A DNA stretch of 7,315 nt from CAVPEV01 sp963703555. GTDB taxonomy: Bacteria; Actinomycetota; Actinomycetes; Actinomycetales; Cellulomonadaceae. This document shows, one piece after another, positions 1-5,445 of the stretch. Location: the NCBI GenBank assembly GCA_963703555.1, contig CAVPEV010000015.1, positions 1-7,315 on the forward strand, given 5' to 3'. Made by a program: the position numbers and the translations under genes. Every line of letters begins with the position of its first letter. Positions within the stretch are counted from its first letter, which is position 1. The notes below the pieces were generated by a model. That model had not been told where the DNA came from, ran no database searches, and was given only the letters and a program-made list of their open reading frames with translations.

Positions 1-61
1 ACCGGCGCTGTCAATGCAGCTCGACGTCGCACGGCCGTGCGCGGGGCTGGGGTCGGCGCAG

Positions 62-126
62 CGGACGCGGCGAGCTCAGGCGGACGCGGCGAGCTCAGGC
101 GGACGCGGCGAGCTCAGGCGGACGCC
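62..126. repeat. 19-bp tandem repeat, three copies plus a partial
   Basis: The unit CGGACGCGGCGAGCTCAGG occurs at 62-80, 81-99 and 100-118 without a mismatch, and a fourth copy breaks off after about 7 bases at 119-125. Each unit carries the 6-bp palindrome GAGCTC, so the array has palindromes spaced exactly 19 bp apart. It lies in a gene-free stretch just before the octamer array. No function can be assigned from the sequence. Confidence 0.95.
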
Positions 127-137
127 GCCCCACGACG

Positions 138-249
138 CCGTCCCGCCGTCCCGCCGTCCCGCCGTCCCGCCGTCCCGCCGTCCCGCCGTCCCGCCGTCCC
201 GCCGTCCCGCCGTCCCGCCCTCCCGCCGTCCCGCCGTCCCGCCCTCCCG
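138..249. repeat. 8-bp tandem array, 14 units (VNTR-like)
   Basis: Fourteen contiguous octamers run from 138 to 249. Twelve are CCGTCCCG and two (218-225 and 242-249) are CCCTCCCG. On the minus strand the array has GGG runs separated by 5-nt spacers, which meets the usual G-quadruplex pattern of four G3 tracts with loops of 1-7 nt many times over. The unit is not a multiple of 3, so all frames through it stay open and encode Pro/Arg/Ser-rich repeats, which creates spurious ORFs. The array ends about 92 bp upstream of the putative -10 box of the response regulator. Copy number would be expected to vary by slippage (inference). Confidence 0.96.
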
Positions 250-341
250 CCGACGCCCCCGTGCCCTCCTCCCACGGCCGCAGACCATTCCGATGCCGGG
301 ACATGGCACAGTGCAGGGGTGGCGCAGACCGCTCGTAGACC

Positions 342-347
342 TACGAT
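342..347 (+). promoter_or_regulatory. Putative -10 box of a leaderless promoter, response regulator
   Basis: TACGAT fits the actinobacterial -10 pattern TANNNT. Six bases (GGCCCC) separate it from the ATG at 354, so transcription would start at or next to the start codon. No Shine-Dalgarno sequence precedes that ATG, which agrees with a leaderless mRNA. No convincing -35 hexamer is seen 16-19 bp upstream. The same arrangement recurs before gtrA and purK in this window. Confidence 0.6.
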
Positions 348-353
348 GGCCCC

Positions 354-1048
354 ATGACCCACGTGCTGCTGGCCGAGGACGACCCGGCAATCTCCGAGCC
401 GCTGGCGCGTGCGCTGGGCAGGGAAGGGTACGACTGCTCCGTCTGCGACACCGGGCAGCGCGCGCTCGGCCTGGCCGGGCAGGTGGACCTGGTCGTCCTG
501 GACTTGGGCCTGCCGGACATGGACGGGCTGGACGTCGCCCGTGCGATGCGCAACCAGGGGCTGACCACGCCCGTCCTGGTGCTCACGGCGCGGGCGGACG
601 AGGTGGACCTCGTCGTCGGGCTGGATGCCGGGGCGGATGACTACGTGACCAAACCGTTCCGTCTGGCCGAGCTGCTGGCGCGGGTGCGCGCCCTGCTGCG
701 GCGGTCGGCCGCGGACGGCGGCGACGAGGACGAGCTGCACGCCCAGGACGTGCGGGTGGACGTCGCCGCGCACCGGGCCTTCCAGGGGGAGCGCGAGCTG
801 CGGCTGACCGCCAAGGAGTTCGACCTGCTGCGGGTGCTCGTGGCCGCCGGCAGGCAGCCGTCGTGCCACGCGAGGCGATCATGCGGGAGGTGTGGGCCTC
901 CGACCCCACCGGCTCGACCAAGACCCTGGACATGCACGTGTCCTGGTTGCGCCGCAAGCTCGGCGACGACGCCAACGCCCCCCGGTACGTCACCACCGTG
1001 CGGGGTATGGGGTTCCGGTTCGAGACCGGCGGGCCCGGTCGGGGCTGA
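354..1048 (+). CDS. OmpR/PhoB-family response regulator, interrupted by a one-base frameshift
   Basis: This is the DNA-binding partner of the adjacent histidine kinase. The receiver domain occupies residues 1-115: acidic pocket E8-D9-D10, phospho-acceptor D50 in LDLGLP, T78 in VLTAR, and K100 in the KPF motif. A winged-helix domain follows, entered at LRLTAKEFDLL. The first frame is correct to about base 856. The rest of the domain (VVPREAIMREVW, then TKTLDMHVSWLRRKLG and VRGMGFRFETG) lies in the +2 frame and stops at TGA 1046-1048. Restoring one base near 857, for example reading CAGGCC for CAGCC, gives a normal regulator of about 231 residues. ATG 354 is chosen because the receiver fold starts there and a TANNNT box lies 6 bases before it. 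As written, the frame runs into the kinase as a 672-codon ORF whose middle part (about 857-1049) is meaningless. Sequencing error or a real mutation are both possible. The regulon is unknown. Confidence 0.9.
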
Positions 1049-1049
1049 C

Positions 1050-2372
1050 GTGCGGCGCCGCGTCCTCCAGGCCACCATTGCGGCCGTCACCGTGGCCGTG
1101 GTCCTGCTGGGCTTCCCGTTGGCGTTCCTCGGAGCTCAGCTGGTCCGGGAGAACAGCCTGAGCGAGCTGGACACCCGGGCGCAGATGCTCGGGCGGACGG
1201 TCGACTTCCGGCTTGAGGACAACATCCCGTTGAGCGACAGGATGTTGTCGCCGTACGTCGGCGACAACGGCGAGCTGAAGGCCAGCGTCCTCGTCGAGGC
1301 ACCTGACGGCGCCCGCTACCAGGACGGCCCCACGCCCGAGGGCCGGCAGGTCGCTGTGGAGCAGACGTCCACCTCCGGCGCCACGATCCGGTTGTATGTG
1401 TCCTGGTGGGACCTGTTCTGGCCGAGCGTCCGGGTGATCGCCCTGGTGGTGGGGGCGGCGGTGGTCGCGTTCGCGGCGGGCATCGCGATGGCGATCTGGC
1501 AGGCGAACCGGCTCGCCGCGCCTCTGGTGTACCTGGCCGCGTCGGCCGAACAGCTCGGCTCCGGGCAGGTGCGGCCTCGGCTGGAGGCGTCCGGCGTGGA
1601 GGAGATTGACCTGGTGGCCGCGGAGCTGGCCCGCAGCGCGGACCGGATGGCCGGGCGGCTCGCCGCCGAGCGGCAGTTCGCCTCGGACGCCTCCCACCAG
1701 CTGCGCACGCCGCTCACGGCGCTGTCCATGCGGCTGGAGGAGATCATCCAGGCCGCGCAGGAGGAGGAGGTCCGCGAGGAGGCCCGGATCAGCCTGGAGC
1801 AGGTCGAGCGGCTCGTCACGGTGGTCGACGACCTGCTGCACCGGTCGCGCCAGGCACAGGGCGGCACCACGGAGGCGATCCGCCTCATCGACGTCGTGCA
1901 CCAGCAGGAGGAGGAGTGGCTGCCGCCCTTCCAGGCGGCCGGCCGTCGGCTGGTGGTCGACGTCGAGCCGGCCCAGCAGGTGCTCGCCACGCCGGGGGCG
2001 CTCGCGCAGGTGCTCGCCACGCTCATCGAGAACTCGCTGCGTCACGGCGGCGGCACGACGACGGTGCGGTCCCGCTCGACGGGTCCGTCCGCGGTCGTCG
2101 TGGAGGTCGCCGACGAGGGAGAGGGTGTGCCCGACGACCTCGCGCCGCACATCTTCGAGCGGGAGGTCACGTCCGGCAAGGGCACGGGCCTCGGGCTGGC
2201 CCTAGCGCGGGATCTCGCGGCGGCCGACGGCGGACGTCTGGAGCTGTCCCAGCGCCGGCCTGCGGTGTTCACCCTGTTCCTGTCGGCCGTGCCGGCCGCG
2301 ATGGGCCCGGACGTGGTGCTGCCCATGGGCGCTGTCGTCGCCCCTGGGGAGCACCACCGGCGCGGAGCGTGA
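1050..2372 (+). CDS. HAMP-containing sensor histidine kinase
   Basis: A membrane sensor kinase of 440 residues with a GTG start, 1 nt after the response regulator stop, so translation is probably coupled. Transmembrane helix 1 is about residues 6-33. An extracytoplasmic sensor region of about 90 residues (34-124) follows, then helix 2 at 125-150 and a HAMP linker at about 150-203. The dimerisation/phosphoacceptor helix has H216 in ASHQLRTPLTAL. The ATPase domain shows the N box with N328 (LIENSLRHG), the G1 box DEGEGV (355-360) and the G2 box GKGTGLGLALA (376-386). All catalytic motifs are intact. The expected reaction is autophosphorylation on H216 and transfer to D50 of the neighbouring regulator. 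The sensor region gives no clue to the ligand. The last 25 or so residues beyond the ATPase fold are an unstructured tail. The gene converges on gtrA with 48 bp between stops. Confidence 0.95.
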   Translation: MRRRVLQATIAAVTVAVVLLGFPLAFLGAQLVRENSLSELDTRAQMLGRTVDFRLEDNIPLSDRMLSPYVGDNGELKASVLVEAPDGARYQDGPTPEGRQVAVEQTSTSGATIRLYVSWWDLFWPSVRVIALVVGAAVVAFAAGIAMAIWQANRLAAPLVYLAASAEQLGSGQVRPRLEASGVEEIDLVAAELARSADRMAGRLAAERQFASDASHQLRTPLTALSMRLEEIIQAAQEEEVREEARISLEQVERLVTVVDDLLHRSRQAQGGTTEAIRLIDVVHQQEEEWLPPFQAAGRRLVVDVEPAQQVLATPGALAQVLATLIENSLRHGGGTTTVRSRSTGPSAVVVEVADEGEGVPDDLAPHIFEREVTSGKGTGLGLALARDLAAADGGRLELSQRRPAVFTLFLSAVPAAMGPDVVLPMGAVVAPGEHHRRGA

Positions 2373-2420
2373 CGGGGAAGAGCCGGTGCGGCGACGGCGA
2401 GGCCCGAGCCCCGGCGAGCC

Positions 2421-3077
2421 TCAGGCCAGGCGTTCGGTCCCGAACCGGCCGGCTCGGGACCGGTCGTCCACCGGGCTGAGCCGGTTCGCCGCGGTCGGCT
2501 CGCCCACGACGGCGCCCGGGTGGCCGGTGGCGGGACCGGCGTCCGGGTGGCCGTCGGCGGTGCGCAGACCGTCGGCCGGGGTGTCAGCCGCCGAGCAGCC
2601 GGTCGCCGCGAAGACGGCCGGCTCCTCGTCGGCGGTGAACACGAGGAACTTGTAGCCGAAGTACCGCACGACGGTCCCGATGACGATCCCGCCGACCGTG
2701 GACGCGTTGTCCGCCAGCGGGCTGACCAGGCCGAGCCCGTAGTGGGTGAACGCGAGCGTGAGGAACTGCACGAGGATGCCGGCGGCGTTGACCACGGCAT
2801 AGAGCACCAGCTCCCGGCCGCGTCGTTCGGTGCGACGCCCTGCGAACGTCCAGTGCCGGTTGCCCACCCAGGACACCAGCGTGGCGACGGCGACCGCAGC
2901 CACGCGCGCCGTCAGCGGCTTGTCCTCGAGGAGCCGACCCGGGCCGAACCGGAGGAGGTTGAAGAGGCCTAGGTCCGTGACGAACGCGACGGCGCCGACC
3001 GTGCCGAACTGGATGAGCTCGACGGCTTGACGGCGCCACCGGGCCAGCCGGTCGGCGGCCCGGGACATGGTCATCAT
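2421..3077 (-). CDS. GtrA-family polytopic membrane protein
   Basis: This 218-residue protein matches the GtrA family, small four-helix membrane proteins often linked to transport of lipid-linked sugars or to surface polysaccharide synthesis. Family features seen are QFGTVGAVAFVTDLGLFNLL (residues 23-42, helix 1), then helices at about 56-75, 91-112 and 122-146, with the signatures VGNRHWTF (71-78) and VRYFGYKFLVF (137-147). A GtrA domain usually ends near here. Residues 150-218 are an extra Ala/Gly/Pro/Thr-rich, probably cytoplasmic tail with no recognised motif. The start is placed at ATG 3077 because a TATCCT box ends 6 bases upstream; Met3-4 (ATG 3068) is an alternative. The frame stays open upstream to about 3374, but that part does not resemble the family. 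It is convergent with the kinase and divergent from purK. The substrate cannot be inferred. Confidence 0.9.
   Translation of the reverse strand: MMTMSRAADRLARWRRQAVELIQFGTVGAVAFVTDLGLFNLLRFGPGRLLEDKPLTARVAAVAVATLVSWVGNRHWTFAGRRTERRGRELVLYAVVNAAGILVQFLTLAFTHYGLGLVSPLADNASTVGGIVIGTVVRYFGYKFLVFTADEEPAVFAATGCSAADTPADGLRTADGHPDAGPATGHPGAVVGEPTAANRLSPVDDRSRAGRFGTERLA
2435..2462. terminator. 9-bp inverted repeat, possible terminator hairpin
   Basis: The arms CGGTCCCGA (2435-2443) and TCGGGACCG (2454-2462) pair perfectly around a 10-nt loop that itself contains the palindrome CCGGCCGG. The repeat lies inside the last codons of gtrA and about 62 bp past the kinase stop, so it could stop kinase transcripts. 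There is no U-tract, so intrinsic termination is uncertain. Confidence 0.35.
2516..2553 (-). repeat. Intragenic 27-bp imperfect repeat in the gtrA tail
   Basis: CCGGGTGGCCG occurs at 2516-2526 and 2543-2553, a period of 27 bp or 9 codons. It yields two GHP-starting segments in the GtrA C-terminal tail. This suggests the low-complexity tail grew by local duplication. Confidence 0.5.
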
Positions 3078-3083
3078 TCGTCG

Positions 3084-3089
3084 AGGATA
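3084..3089 (-). promoter_or_regulatory. Putative -10 box of a leaderless promoter, gtrA
   Basis: On the minus strand TATCCT (TANNNT) is followed by six bases (CGACGA) and then the ATG at 3077. No Shine-Dalgarno sequence is seen before the ATG. The spacing is the same as for the response regulator, which supports a leaderless mRNA and helps choose this start among three nearby ATGs (3077, 3074, 3068). Confidence 0.55.
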
Positions 3090-3162
3090 TCGCGGCATTT
3101 CGGGCGCGCATGCGGGCCAGACCATCACCGAAATGTGCCCCAGAACACAGTGAGCACGGTTC

Positions 3163-3212
3163 TTGACCCTATTTGTGCCACATATTGACTGCGCCCGGAT
3201 AGTTGCTTGACC
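3163..3212 (+). promoter_or_regulatory. Three TTGAC boxes at exact 22-bp spacing
   Basis: TTGACC (3163-3168), TTGACT (3185-3190) and TTGACC (3207-3212) begin exactly 22 bp apart, about two helical turns, so they face one side of the DNA. They lie in the most AT-rich part of the gtrA-purK intergenic region. They resemble -35 hexamers, but none has a good -10 box at 16-19 bp; the best is CAGATT, 19 bp after the third. They may instead be iterated half-sites for a regulator (inference). Confidence 0.4.
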
Positions 3213-3260
3213 GCACGCTGGCCTGCGGGGGCAGATTCGCCTCCAGGCGTCTGTGCCGCA

Positions 3261-3355
3261 CCTGCGCAGTCCACGCTTCGCCTGCGCGGGGCACGCTGCA
3301 CGTGTGGGTCCACCCCCTCGGGCCTGCGCGGTCTGCGCTGCACGGGTGGGCTCAC
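3261..3355. repeat. Imperfect repeats upstream of purK
   Basis: Segments 3280-3313 and 3322-3355 are both 34 bp long and match at 27 of 34 positions, an offset of 42 bp. Both start GCCTGCGCGG and contain GCTGCACG. A shorter relative begins at 3261 (CCTGCGCAGTCCACGCTTCG). The segment has no gene: the open plus-strand frame through it (3203-3424) gives a Cys/Arg/His-rich peptide unlike any PurK N-terminus. Role unknown. Confidence 0.6.
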
Positions 3356-3411
3356 GGTGCGGTTCCCCGCCCACCCTCCGACCGCGACCCGGCGGCCAGG
3401 TCTGCGCCCGC

Positions 3412-3417
3412 TACCCT
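3412..3417 (+). promoter_or_regulatory. Putative -10 box of a leaderless promoter, purK
   Basis: TACCCT (TANNNT) is followed by seven bases and then the GTG at 3425. There is no Shine-Dalgarno sequence. The match supports GTG 3425 as the start and excludes the 74-codon upstream extension of the open frame. Confidence 0.55.
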
Positions 3418-3424
3418 CGGGCCC

Positions 3425-4624
3425 GTGGCGGCGGTCGTGGCGGTGATCGGTGGCGGGCAGCTGGCGCGGATGATGAGCCCGCCCGCAACGGCGCTCGGCC
3501 TGCACCTGCGGGTGCTTGTGGAGGACCCCGACGCGCCCGCGGCCCAGGTGGTGCCGGACGCCCCGGTCGGCGCCGCGGACGACGAGGCCGCCGTGCGGGC
3601 CCTGGTTGCCGGGGCCGACCTGCTCACCGTGGAGCACGAGCACGTGCCGACCACCCTGCTGCGCCGCCTCCAGGCCGAGGGACTGGCCGTGCACCCGGGA
3701 CCGTCCGCCCTGCTGCACGCCCGGGACAAGATCGTCATGCGCCGCGGGCTCGGAGCGCTCGGTGTGCCGGTGCCCCGGTGGGCGCCGGTGCCCACCCCGG
3801 CCGACCTGGACCGGTTCGTGGCGGAGGCCGGCGGCGTCGCCGTGGTGAAGACCGCCCGCGACGGCTACGACGGCAAGGGCGTACGCCAGGTGACGTTCGC
3901 TGCCGAGGTGGCCGACTGGTTCGACGCCGCGGCCGCCGGCGGTCCGCAGCTGCTGGCCGAGGAGCGGGTGGGGTTCACCCGCGAGCTGGCGGTGGTGCTC
4001 GCCCGCAGCCCGTCCGGCGAGGTGCGGTCATGGCCCGTGGTGGAGTCCGTGCAGCGCGACGGGGTGTGCGCCGAGGTGATCGCCCCGGCGCCGGGCCTGG
4101 CTCCCGCGACGGGCGCCGAGGCGGAGGCGGTCGCTCGGGCGGTCGCGGAGGGCCTCGACGTCACCGGCGTGCTGGCCGTCGAGCTGTTCGAGGTGCCTGA
4201 CCCGGCCGGCGGGCCCGCGCACGTCCTGGTCAACGAGCTGGCCATGCGGCCGCACAACTCGGCCCACTGGACCATCGACGGCGCCGTGACCAGCCAGTTC
4301 GAGCAGCACCTGCGCGCCGTGCTGGACCTGCCGCTCGGCGACACCAGCGCGCGGGCCCGGTGGTCGGTGATGGCCAACGTGCTGGGCAGCAGCCTGGCCA
4401 ACCTCACCGACGCGCTCCCGGAGATCGGCCGCCGGTTCCCGGAGGCCAAGGTGCACCTGTACGGCAAGGAGATCCGGCCCGGCCGCAAGCTCGGCCACGT
4501 CACGGTCTGCGGTGACGACCTGGACGCGGTCCGTGCGCGGGCGGTGGCCGCCGCCGCGCTGCTGCGGGGCGACGAGGTGGAGGCGTTCCGCCAGGACGCC
4601 GGCGCGGGCGCACCGGCTCGCTGA
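3425..4624 (+). CDS. purK: N5-carboxyaminoimidazole ribonucleotide synthase
   Basis: PurK uses ATP and bicarbonate to carboxylate AIR to N5-CAIR in cytoplasmic de novo purine synthesis; PurE then rearranges the product. The 399-residue protein has the ATP-grasp layout: N-terminal nucleotide-fold motif AVIGGGQLARMM (6-17), VEHEHVP (69-75), the flexible ATP-binding loop with VVKTARDGYDGKG (140-152), and the catalytic segment NELAMRPHNSAHWT (270-283) followed by TSQFEQHLRAVL. A C-terminal YGKE...KLGHVT region (346-360) completes it. Length and motif order are normal for the family. One oddity is Ala280 where the family usually has Gly (HNSGHW). GTG 3425 is preferred because the Rossmann-like strand begins at residue 4 and a TANNNT box ends 7 bases earlier. 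It lies upstream of purE in the same orientation and is likely cotranscribed with it. Confidence 0.96.
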   Translation: MAAVVAVIGGGQLARMMSPPATALGLHLRVLVEDPDAPAAQVVPDAPVGAADDEAAVRALVAGADLLTVEHEHVPTTLLRRLQAEGLAVHPGPSALLHARDKIVMRRGLGALGVPVPRWAPVPTPADLDRFVAEAGGVAVVKTARDGYDGKGVRQVTFAAEVADWFDAAAAGGPQLLAEERVGFTRELAVVLARSPSGEVRSWPVVESVQRDGVCAEVIAPAPGLAPATGAEAEAVARAVAEGLDVTGVLAVELFEVPDPAGGPAHVLVNELAMRPHNSAHWTIDGAVTSQFEQHLRAVLDLPLGDTSARARWSVMANVLGSSLANLTDALPEIGRRFPEAKVHLYGKEIRPGRKLGHVTVCGDDLDAVRARAVAAAALLRGDEVEAFRQDAGAGAPAR

Positions 4625-4646
4625 CGACGGTGCGGACGACGGTGCG
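4623..4646 (+). repeat. 12-bp tandem repeat across the purK stop
   Basis: GACGACGGTGCG occurs at 4623-4634 and 4635-4646, followed by a partial third copy (GACG). The first unit supplies the GA of the purK TGA stop. The rest of the 160-bp purK-purE gap shows no gene and no clear promoter. Confidence 0.8.
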
Positions 4647-4774
4647 GACGCCCGGTTTCGCTCCGCGCGGACACCTTACGGCCCCGTGGAGTGGTGCCGC
4701 GTGGCAGCCTGAACGCGGGACACCGACCCGGCACCGCCCGGGATCTCGCAGGCCCCACCCACCCCGACAACCCC

Positions 4775-4778
4775 GGAG
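4775..4778 (+). promoter_or_regulatory. Ribosome binding site of purE
   Basis: GGAG stands 6 bases before ATG 4785. Unlike the three leaderless starts in this window, purE has a conventional leader, which fits translation from within a purK-purE transcript. Confidence 0.6.
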
Positions 4779-4784
4779 CGCACG

Positions 4785-5339
4785 ATGAGCACGCAGAGCA
4801 TAGGCACGGCACCGCTGGTCGGGATCGTCATGGGGTCGGACTCCGACTGGCCGGTCATGGAGCAGGCCGCCAAGGTGCTCGCCGAGTTCGAGGTGCCGGC
4901 CGAGGTCGACCTGGTCTCGGCGCACCGCCAGCCGGAGAAGATGCTCGCCTACGGGCGGGCGGCCGCCGCGCGCGGGCTCCGGGTGATCATCGCCGGGGCG
5001 GGCGGCGCGGCCCATCTGCCCGGGATGCTCGCCGCCGCCACGACCCTGCCGGTGATCGGCGTGCCGGTGCCGCTGGCCCAGCTCGACGGCCTGGACTCGT
5101 TGCTGTCCATCGTGCAGATGCCGGCCGGCGTGCCGGTCGCCACGGTGTCCGTCGCCGGAGGCCGCAACGCCGGGCTGCTCGCGGTGCGGATCCTCGCCGC
5201 CGGGACCGGTCCGCTGGCCCAGCACCTGGCGGTGGCGATGGCCGAGTTCCAGGACGGGTTGCGGGCCGAGTCTCAGACGCGCGGCGAACGGCTGCGCGGC
5301 CTGGCCGCGGGTCGGCCCCGGACGGGGTTCACCGTCTGA
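4785..5339 (+). CDS. purE: N5-carboxyaminoimidazole ribonucleotide mutase, class I
   Basis: PurE moves the carboxyl group of N5-CAIR to C4, giving CAIR, the step directly after PurK. The 184-residue protein shows the class I signatures GSDSDWPVM (17-25), VSAHRQP (44-50, catalytic SAHR), AGAGGAAHLPGM (70-81, with the conserved His77), and LDGLDSLLSIVQMPAGVPVATV (100-121). Class I enzymes work with PurK, which is present next door, so this is the bacterial two-enzyme route rather than the class II direct carboxylase. The fold ends near residue 160; the last 24 or so residues are a basic extension. The start is supported by GGAG at 4775-4778. The gene faces the LCP gene tail to tail. Confidence 0.97.
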   Translation: MSTQSIGTAPLVGIVMGSDSDWPVMEQAAKVLAEFEVPAEVDLVSAHRQPEKMLAYGRAAAARGLRVIIAGAGGAAHLPGMLAAATTLPVIGVPVPLAQLDGLDSLLSIVQMPAGVPVATVSVAGGRNAGLLAVRILAAGTGPLAQHLAVAMAEFQDGLRAESQTRGERLRGLAAGRPRTGFTV

Positions 5340-5342
5340 CCT

Positions 5343-5406
5343 GCTGTGCCGCTGACCGGCTGCCCCGCGACCGCACTGCGCGGCTGACCCGCTGACCCGC
5401 TGTGCC
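5343..5406. repeat. Degenerate 8-bp repeat register in the purE-LCP gap
   Basis: Octamers of the form GCTGNNCN run in register: GCTGTGCC, GCTGACCG, GCTGCCCC (5343-5366), then two diverged units, then GCTGACCC, GCTGACCC, GCTGTGCC (5383-5406). The array fills most of the short gap between the convergent purE and LCP genes. It is a different sequence from the octamer array at 138-249. Confidence 0.6.
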
Positions 5407-5430
5407 GCGCCTGCGCCGGCTGACGACGCT

Positions 5431-5445
5431 GCCCGGCGGCCGGGC
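5431..5445. terminator. GC-rich hairpin between convergent genes
   Basis: GCCCGG-CGG-CCGGGC is a perfect 6-bp stem with a 3-nt loop. It begins immediately after the LCP stop (tca at 5446-5448 on the plus strand) and lies about 90 bp after purE, so it could act on both transcripts. No T-tract follows on either strand. An overlapping GGGC/GCCC pairing (5442-5452) could compete with it. Confidence 0.45.

Noticed and set aside
62..249. CRISPR-like array
   Set aside because: The repeats are directly adjacent, with no unique spacers, and there are no cas genes.
1..357. Open plus-strand frames through the tandem repeats, one of which overlaps the regulator start as ATGA
   Set aside because: The peptides are Pro/Arg/Ser repeats forced by the 8-bp array, which keeps all frames open, and have no recognisable domain. 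A leaderless promoter box for the regulator also lies inside them.
990..2150. Long minus-strand ORF of 386 codons opposite the kinase
   Set aside because: It is antisense to an intact kinase with all motifs, has an Arg/Gly/Leu-rich low-complexity translation, and is a typical shadow frame in GC-rich DNA.
354..2372. A natural hybrid response regulator-histidine kinase fusion
   Set aside because: The correct recognition-helix sequence exists in another frame and ends in its own stop 1 nt before the kinase GTG, so the fusion is an artefact of the frameshift.
3078..3374. N-terminal extension of GtrA on the minus strand
   Set aside because: It is unlike the family, has no ribosome site, and crosses the divergent promoter region. 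The ATG at 3077 with its TATCCT box fits better.
3203..3424. 74-codon N-terminal extension of PurK from a TTG
   Set aside because: PurK proteins begin at the AVIGGGQLARMM strand, the extension is Cys/Arg-rich repeat sequence, and a TANNNT box sits just before GTG 3425.
4625..4784. A separate promoter or riboswitch for purE
   Set aside because: No TANNNT box at a suitable place and no recognisable conserved RNA structure were seen; only the 12-bp repeat and GGAG stand out.
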